Positions 15,537 through 19,694 of a stretch of DNA of 19,694 bases are shown here, one piece after another. How positions within the stretch are numbered: the first letter of the stretch is position 1; each line of letters begins with the position of its first letter. Below the pieces are notes generated by a model. It saw nothing but the letters and a program-made list of their open reading frames with translations, was not told the DNA's origin and did no database searches. A program made the position numbers and the translations under genes. The stretch is taken from NCBI GenBank assembly GCA_016297325.1, contig JAEDGW010000044.1, forward strand, positions 1 through 19,694, written 5' to 3'. The DNA comes from Coprococcus sp. (GTDB lineage Bacteria; Bacillota; Clostridia; Lachnospirales; Lachnospiraceae).

Positions 15537-16922
15537 GTGAAAAATACAATTATACAGACTAATAAAAAATACCTCCCGGGACTATTAAACATTGCGGTTC
15601 CGATCATGCTGAGCAATCTGATATCGCAGCTTCAGATGCTTATAGACAGAATATTTCTCGGACATGTAAATAGCATGTACATGAGTGCACTTGGCAATGT
15701 GACGTCGCCGATGTGGACAACCATGTCGTTCTGTTTCTCCATAGTGACAGGAGCGTCCATACTGATAAGTCAGAGTGTTGGCGCAGGAGATACAGAGCAC
15801 ATAGAAGAGTATTCTGGTGCCATGGTGAAATATAACAATATCATACCGATTTTATTATTCTTCTTCTGGACTTTCTGCGCTGAATTTGTGTTCAGACTCA
15901 TGGGTGTATCGGACGGTCTGATGCCAATGTGTCTTGATTACTCGAGGTACTATGCGCCGGTATTCCTGATAACAGGACTTGGCGGTGCGTTCAGCGTCAT
16001 ACTTCAGACATCTAACTACACCAAACCGCTTGTCGTCTATGGAGTCATAAGGTCGGGAGTAAATATATTGCTCGACTGGATCATGATATTTGGAAGATTT
16101 GGACTGCCAGCCATGGGAATAAAAGGAGCGGCCATAGCGACCACCATAGCAGAATACACCGGGCTTATATTTGCGGTGATATTTGTTGTGTCCAGCAAAA
16201 GGCTTCACACCAAGCCGTCCATGAAGTGGGTTATCAAAGCATCCATAAAACCATATCTGTTGTCTGCGAAGCTTGGTGTCAACACAGCTCTTGAGGATTT
16301 TGCATGGAATCTTGGCAATCTGCTGCTTATAAGGATTCTCAACGCCATAAACGAGATGGCTGCCGGAATTTATTCCATTATATTCAGTGTTGAGGTTCTT
16401 GCGGTTGTCATCATCGGTGCTATTGGAAATGGCACTATGACACTCACAGGAGAGGCGAAGGGCAACAATGATGTGAATAAATACAAAGGTGTGTGTATAT
16501 GTGCATACGGATTATGCATAGTAGTAGGAATCATTACCCTCTGCGCATGCCTTGCATTTCCACAGCAGATCATCTCATTATTCACAAATGACAAGAGCAT
16601 CATTGCGTCCTGTGGAATATATTTGATCTTTATCAGCATAAATCTGTTTGCCAAGTCTGCAAACATAGTGGTTGGCAATGCGATCAGGGGCAGCGGCAAT
16701 ACGATATGGATGCTCATAACACAGTTGTTTGGAACTGTGTGGGTGGTTTCTGTGGCACTTTTGTTCGTGTTCGTCCTTAAGCTTGGAATCGCAGGAGTTT
16801 TCCTTGCAGTCATAGTGGATGAGATTGTGAGATCATTTATCAATCTCGGCAAATATCTGAGGATAGTGAAGAACTGGGGAAACACGGACTGTGATAAGGA
16901 GGCTGAATTAGCTAAACAGTGA
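15537..16922 (+). CDS. MATE family efflux transporter
   Basis: This is a polytopic membrane protein of the multidrug and toxic compound extrusion family, which exchanges Na+ or H+ for cationic drugs or metabolites. The 461-residue length and about 12 hydrophobic helices fit the family. Typical segments are the first helix NIAVPIMLSNLISQLQMLID with the following RIFLGHV...SALG, ISQSVGAGD at the end of the second helix pair, and the repeated-half signature LPAMGIKGAAIATTIAEYTG. GTG 15537 is chosen because AGAGG (15523-15527) lies at normal spacing and the family usually starts shortly before the first helix; the upstream ATG at 15459 would add 26 polar residues with no ribosome binding site. 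TATAAT boxes at 15408 and 15435 lack good -35 partners. The substrate cannot be told from sequence. Confidence 0.92.
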   Translation: MKNTIIQTNKKYLPGLLNIAVPIMLSNLISQLQMLIDRIFLGHVNSMYMSALGNVTSPMWTTMSFCFSIVTGASILISQSVGAGDTEHIEEYSGAMVKYNNIIPILLFFFWTFCAEFVFRLMGVSDGLMPMCLDYSRYYAPVFLITGLGGAFSVILQTSNYTKPLVVYGVIRSGVNILLDWIMIFGRFGLPAMGIKGAAIATTIAEYTGLIFAVIFVVSSKRLHTKPSMKWVIKASIKPYLLSAKLGVNTALEDFAWNLGNLLLIRILNAINEMAAGIYSIIFSVEVLAVVIIGAIGNGTMTLTGEAKGNNDVNKYKGVCICAYGLCIVVGIITLCACLAFPQQIISLFTNDKSIIASCGIYLIFISINLFAKSANIVVGNAIRGSGNTIWMLITQLFGTVWVVSVALLFVFVLKLGIAGVFLAVIVDEIVRSFINLGKYLRIVKNWGNTDCDKEAELAKQ

Positions 16923-16999
16923 GTACGACATTTAGTGCTATATATAATTTAGAATAGGTGTATCTGAAAAATAAGTCTTATATGAAAGGGGAATATGAT

Positions 17000-17563
17000 T
17001 TGATTTTAGAAACTAATAGATTAATATTGCGTCACTGGCAGGAAAGTGATGTAGATATATTATTTGAATATGCAAGTGACCCTGATGTGGGTCCCATAGC
17101 GGGTTGGCCTGTACATGAGAACAGAGAGTACAGCCTGGATGTGATACATAATGTACTTAATGGACCTGAATGCTATGCTGTGTGTATAAAAGACAGCGGC
17201 CTGGTAGTTGGTGCAATCGAGTTGATTCTCAATGGCAGAACAGACATGACAGATCGTGATGATGAATGTGAGCTTGGATACTGGATAGGAAAGCCGCACT
17301 GGGGTAACGAATACGCACCGGAGGCAGCTAGGAGACTTATAGAACACGGATTCCTTGATCTGGGCATGAGAACGATATGGTGCGGTTATTACGATGGAAA
17401 TGACAAGTCCCGCATAGTGCAGGAAAAGCTTGGCTTTGTATTTCATCATACCGATGATGAAGTGGATGTGCCGCTTCTGAACGAAGTTCGGATAGGACAT
17501 ACGAATATTCTGACGAGAAAACGCTGGCTGTCAGAGAAGATGAAGAAAGCGCTGGCGGAGTAG
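17000..17563 (+). CDS. GNAT family N-acetyltransferase (RimJ/RimL-like)
   Basis: The protein is an acetyl-CoA dependent acetyltransferase of the ribosomal-protein-acetylase group. It shows the opening ILETNRLILRHW, a central VVGAIELIL strand, the ELGYWIGKPHWGNEYAPEAARRLIEHGF acetyl-CoA loop and helix region, and the late KSRIVQEKLGFVF motif. TTG 17000 is proposed as start because AAAGGGG (16985-16991) is 8 nt upstream and relatives begin M-I-L-E-T; the ATG at 16982, which precedes that site and has no good site of its own, would add 6 residues. The substrate is unknown; relatives modify protein N-termini, amines or antibiotics. It follows the MATE gene on the same strand after 77 nt, so co-transcription is possible but unproven. 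Confidence 0.9.
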   Translation: MILETNRLILRHWQESDVDILFEYASDPDVGPIAGWPVHENREYSLDVIHNVLNGPECYAVCIKDSGLVVGAIELILNGRTDMTDRDDECELGYWIGKPHWGNEYAPEAARRLIEHGFLDLGMRTIWCGYYDGNDKSRIVQEKLGFVFHHTDDEVDVPLLNEVRIGHTNILTRKRWLSEKMKKALAE

Positions 17564-17603
17564 CGGATTTCTAGCTGGTTTTATTCTGTGCAATATTGAT
17601 TTG

Positions 17604-17648
17604 ATATACCGTATATGATATATTTAAATTATATCATATACGGTATAT
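17604..17648. promoter_or_regulatory. Nested palindrome, probable operator/promoter of the HTH-AAA-nuclease gene
   Basis: Two perfect 19-bp inverted arms (17604-17622 and 17630-17648) are separated by TTTAAAT. Each arm contains its own 13-bp palindrome, ATATACCGTATAT and ATATACGGTATAT, centred on one base. A possible promoter, TTGATA (17601-17606), 17 nt, TTAAAT (17624-17629), overlaps it, so a protein bound to the arms would cover the -35 and the start-site region. The gene starting 28 nt downstream encodes an XRE-type DNA-binding domain, so self-repression is likely. It could instead be an AT-rich terminator for the acetyltransferase gene, but it has no T run. Confidence 0.65.
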
Positions 17649-17675
17649 TTATAATTGCGAAAGGGTGGTGGCTAT

Positions 17676-19658
17676 ATGAACAATCACAGTGATAATTTTG
17701 ATATGATCGTGAATATCGGCGATATAGATTCTGTCATTGAATATGAGCAGAACAGAGTTTGTACAGACACTGCCAGAAAATTCAGAGAGTGCCGTGTCAG
17801 AAACGGGATAACCCAGGCAGAGCTTGGAAAGCTTGCTGGAGTATCCCAGCCGAATATAACCAGGTTTGAGAGCGGACATTATAACCCGAGTGTAGAATTT
17901 CTTGTAAAGATAGCGTTAGCCATGAAAAGTAAAGTGTCTATTTCTCTTGACAATGACATGATCGATAACGATACGACTGTCAGCATAGGCAATCAGGGAT
18001 TTGACAGCATAAGAGAATCTGGGTATTTCTACATAGATAAGACGTATTTTATCAAGGAATGGTGGGAGTCGGGCGATGCAGTCACCCTTATTACCAGACC
18101 GAGAAGATTTGGCAAGACACTTAATATGAGCATGCTGGAATGCTTCTTTTCAGTCAGATACAGAGACAGAAAGGAGCTGTTCGATAATTTATATATTTCG
18201 GGTGATGCTGAATATATGAATATCCAGGGGACATACCCGGTGATCTTTGTGAGCTTTGCGGCAGTAAAGCAGACGAATTGCCGCGATGCAATAAAGCAGA
18301 TAAAAGTAATCATAAGTGATGTATATAATCAGTTTCCGGAGCTGCATGATTCTGACAGACTGACGGACAGCCAGAGACAGCTCATAACAAATGTAAATAG
18401 GAATATGGATGACGTAACTGCTCAGAATGCACTTAATGATCTGTCGTATCTTCTTGCCAGCCATTATGGCAGAAAGGTCATCGTCCTGCTTGATGAATAT
18501 GATACTCCTTTGCAGGAAGCTTATATAAATGGCTATTGGCAGGAGATGACATCCTTTATACGAAGCCTGTTCAACGCCACATTTAAGTCAAACAGATATC
18601 TTGAACGTGCGATCATGACAGGTATAACCAGAGTTTCCAAGGAGTCAATATTTTCAGATCTGAACAATCTTAATGTTATAACTTCCATGAACGACAGGTA
18701 CTCAGATTGCTTTGGATTTACAGAGAAGGAGACTTTTGCTGCGCTCGATTCATATGGCCTTGGAGAATATAAGGACGCTGTAAAGAGGTGGTACGATGGT
18801 TTTTCATTTGGCCATGTAACTGATATCTATAATCCATGGTCCATAACCAATTACCTTGATAAGAGGCAGTTCCGCCCATACTGGGTTTCAACAAGCTCGA
18901 ATGAGATGATAAGCCGTCTGCTCCGTGAAGCACCAATATCCACAAAGGAGAAGATGGAACTGCTTATGAGAGGCTGTGATATAGCGGTAAGCTTTGATGA
19001 ACAGATAATATTTGACAGACTCGAATATGATGGCAATGCCATATGGAGCCTGCTCCTTGCAAGTGGTTATCTGAAGATCGTAAGTGTCGATTATTCAGAG
19101 GATTCGTTTGAGCCGGTGTATCATCTGCGTATAACCAATACGGAGACACTGGGGATGTTCTGTAACACATTCCGATTATGGTTTAATCGTTCGGATACTA
19201 ACTACAACAGGTTTGTAAAGTCTCTCCTCGATGGCAATCTCGAGGAGATGAATATATACATGAACGATGTAGCTATGACCACGATAAGCAGCTTTGATTC
19301 GGGTAAGCACCCGTCTGACAGGGCTCTGCCAGAGAAGTTTTTCCATGGATTTGTCCTTGGGCTTCTTGTGGAACTCAGAGATCGATACGTTGTAAGGTCT
19401 AATCACGAAAGTGGGTATGGAAGATGTGATGTGATCATCATTCCAAAGTCAACCTGCGATACAGCGATGATCATGGAATTCAAAGTCTACAGTGCCAGCG
19501 AGGAGATGGATCTTCAGGCAACTGTGGATTCTGCTCTCAGCCAGATTGATAAGAAGAACTACGATGCAGAATTGTATGACCTTGGATTTACGAAAGATCA
19601 TATCAGACATTACGGTTTCGCATTTGAAGGTAAGCGGGTTCTGATAGGAAAGTCGTGA
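17676..19658 (+). CDS. Fusion of XRE helix-turn-helix, AAA-ATPase-like domain and PD-(D/E)XK nuclease
   Basis: The 660-residue protein begins at ATG 17676, with AAAGGGTGG (17660-17668) upstream; the TTG at 17655 would be too early. Residues ~30-92 form a HigA-like XRE helix-turn-helix (ITQAELGKLAGVSQPNITRF...PSVEFLVKIALAM). Residues ~105-400 match the AAA-ATPase-like family often found in gut anaerobes: an entry motif FDSIRESGYFYIDKTYFI, the P-loop TRPRRFGKTLNMS (140-152), Walker B VIVLLDEYDTP (268-278), GITRVSKESIFSDLNNL, and DIYNPWSI (383-390). The C-terminus is the associated PD-(D/E)XK nuclease (PDDEXK_9/DUF1703), with Glu578, Asp585 (GRCDVIII) and Glu601-x-Lys603 (MEFKV) all present. ATPase and nuclease both look intact. 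The biological role is not established; a defence, toxin-like or mobile-element function is inference. The helix-turn-helix fusion and upstream palindrome suggest self-regulated expression. Confidence 0.88.
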   Translation: MNNHSDNFDMIVNIGDIDSVIEYEQNRVCTDTARKFRECRVRNGITQAELGKLAGVSQPNITRFESGHYNPSVEFLVKIALAMKSKVSISLDNDMIDNDTTVSIGNQGFDSIRESGYFYIDKTYFIKEWWESGDAVTLITRPRRFGKTLNMSMLECFFSVRYRDRKELFDNLYISGDAEYMNIQGTYPVIFVSFAAVKQTNCRDAIKQIKVIISDVYNQFPELHDSDRLTDSQRQLITNVNRNMDDVTAQNALNDLSYLLASHYGRKVIVLLDEYDTPLQEAYINGYWQEMTSFIRSLFNATFKSNRYLERAIMTGITRVSKESIFSDLNNLNVITSMNDRYSDCFGFTEKETFAALDSYGLGEYKDAVKRWYDGFSFGHVTDIYNPWSITNYLDKRQFRPYWVSTSSNEMISRLLREAPISTKEKMELLMRGCDIAVSFDEQIIFDRLEYDGNAIWSLLLASGYLKIVSVDYSEDSFEPVYHLRITNTETLGMFCNTFRLWFNRSDTNYNRFVKSLLDGNLEEMNIYMNDVAMTTISSFDSGKHPSDRALPEKFFHGFVLGLLVELRDRYVVRSNHESGYGRCDVIIIPKSTCDTAMIMEFKVYSASEEMDLQATVDSALSQIDKKNYDAELYDLGFTKDHIRHYGFAFEGKRVLIGKS

Positions 19659-19694
19659 TCGGAATATATTGCAGAAAAACAAGGCTTGATGAAG

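Noticed and set aside
16370..16885. A 171-codon minus-strand open frame inside the MATE gene
   Set aside because: It is fully covered by a well supported transporter on the other strand; its residues are a mirror of hydrophobic helices.
17604..17648. The palindrome as a Rho-independent terminator for the acetyltransferase gene
   Set aside because: The stem is AT-rich and ends in ATATTTATAATT with no T run, and its arms are internally symmetric, which fits protein-binding sites better. It is kept as a minor alternative.
1..19694. CRISPR arrays, tRNA or rRNA genes, insertion-sequence ends
   Set aside because: No regularly spaced repeats with unique spacers, no tRNA-like clover pattern and no terminal inverted repeats flanking a complete transposase were seen by eye. 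The only transposase-related item is the nuclease remnant at 14789.

Overview
The window looks like a chromosomal segment of a spore-forming, gut-type clostridium, most likely in the Lachnospiraceae. The evidence is moderate GC content, strong AGGAGG-type ribosome binding sites, a block of sporulation genes (spoIVA, dpaA, dpaB) around scpA-scpB and a D,D-carboxypeptidase gene, and large repeat-rich surface proteins (Cna_B with a sortase tail; GLUG plus BspA-type leucine-rich repeats). The family assignment is inference from gene content, because no rRNA gene is present. All gene calls rest on reading the translations by eye.

Layout. Positions 1-2304: the 3' part of a Cna_B-repeat adhesin with a Thr-rich stalk and sortase anchor, closed by a terminator. 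2497-8396: housekeeping and sporulation block on the plus strand: spoIVA; scpA-scpB; a secreted D-Ala-D-Ala carboxypeptidase; dpaA-dpaB (dipicolinate synthase). It ends at a strong terminator at 8403-8466. 8502-12654: a second large surface-protein gene, with its own promoter and ribosome binding site, whose reading frame is broken twice. 12759-14615: asnB on the minus strand, convergent with the surface-protein gene across a shared bidirectional terminator. 14693-15327: promoter, ribosome binding site and remains of a PD-(D/E)XK 'transposase-family' nuclease gene. 15537-16922: MATE transporter. 17000-17563: GNAT acetyltransferase. 17604-19658: a large nested palindrome, then a 660-residue protein joining an XRE-type helix-turn-helix, an AAA-ATPase-like domain and a PD-(D/E)XK nuclease domain.

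How the genes work together. SpoIVA builds the base of the spore coat, DpaAB makes the dipicolinate that fills the spore core, and a secreted D,D-carboxypeptidase next to scpAB recalls the scpA-scpB-...-dacB order of Bacillus subtilis, where DacB trims spore cortex peptidoglycan. The two large surface proteins are probable host- or matrix-contact factors.

Two items deserve most attention. First, the surface-protein gene at 8575 contains a perfect 35-bp direct repeat (8635-8669 and 8702-8736) whose loop-out would remove 67 bp and restore one uninterrupted signal-peptide reading frame. This is either a reversible on/off switch or a recent disabling duplication. Second, the HTH-AAA-nuclease protein has an upstream palindrome in which each arm is itself a palindrome, suggesting a self-regulated gene with antitoxin-like control and an undescribed, possibly defensive, role.
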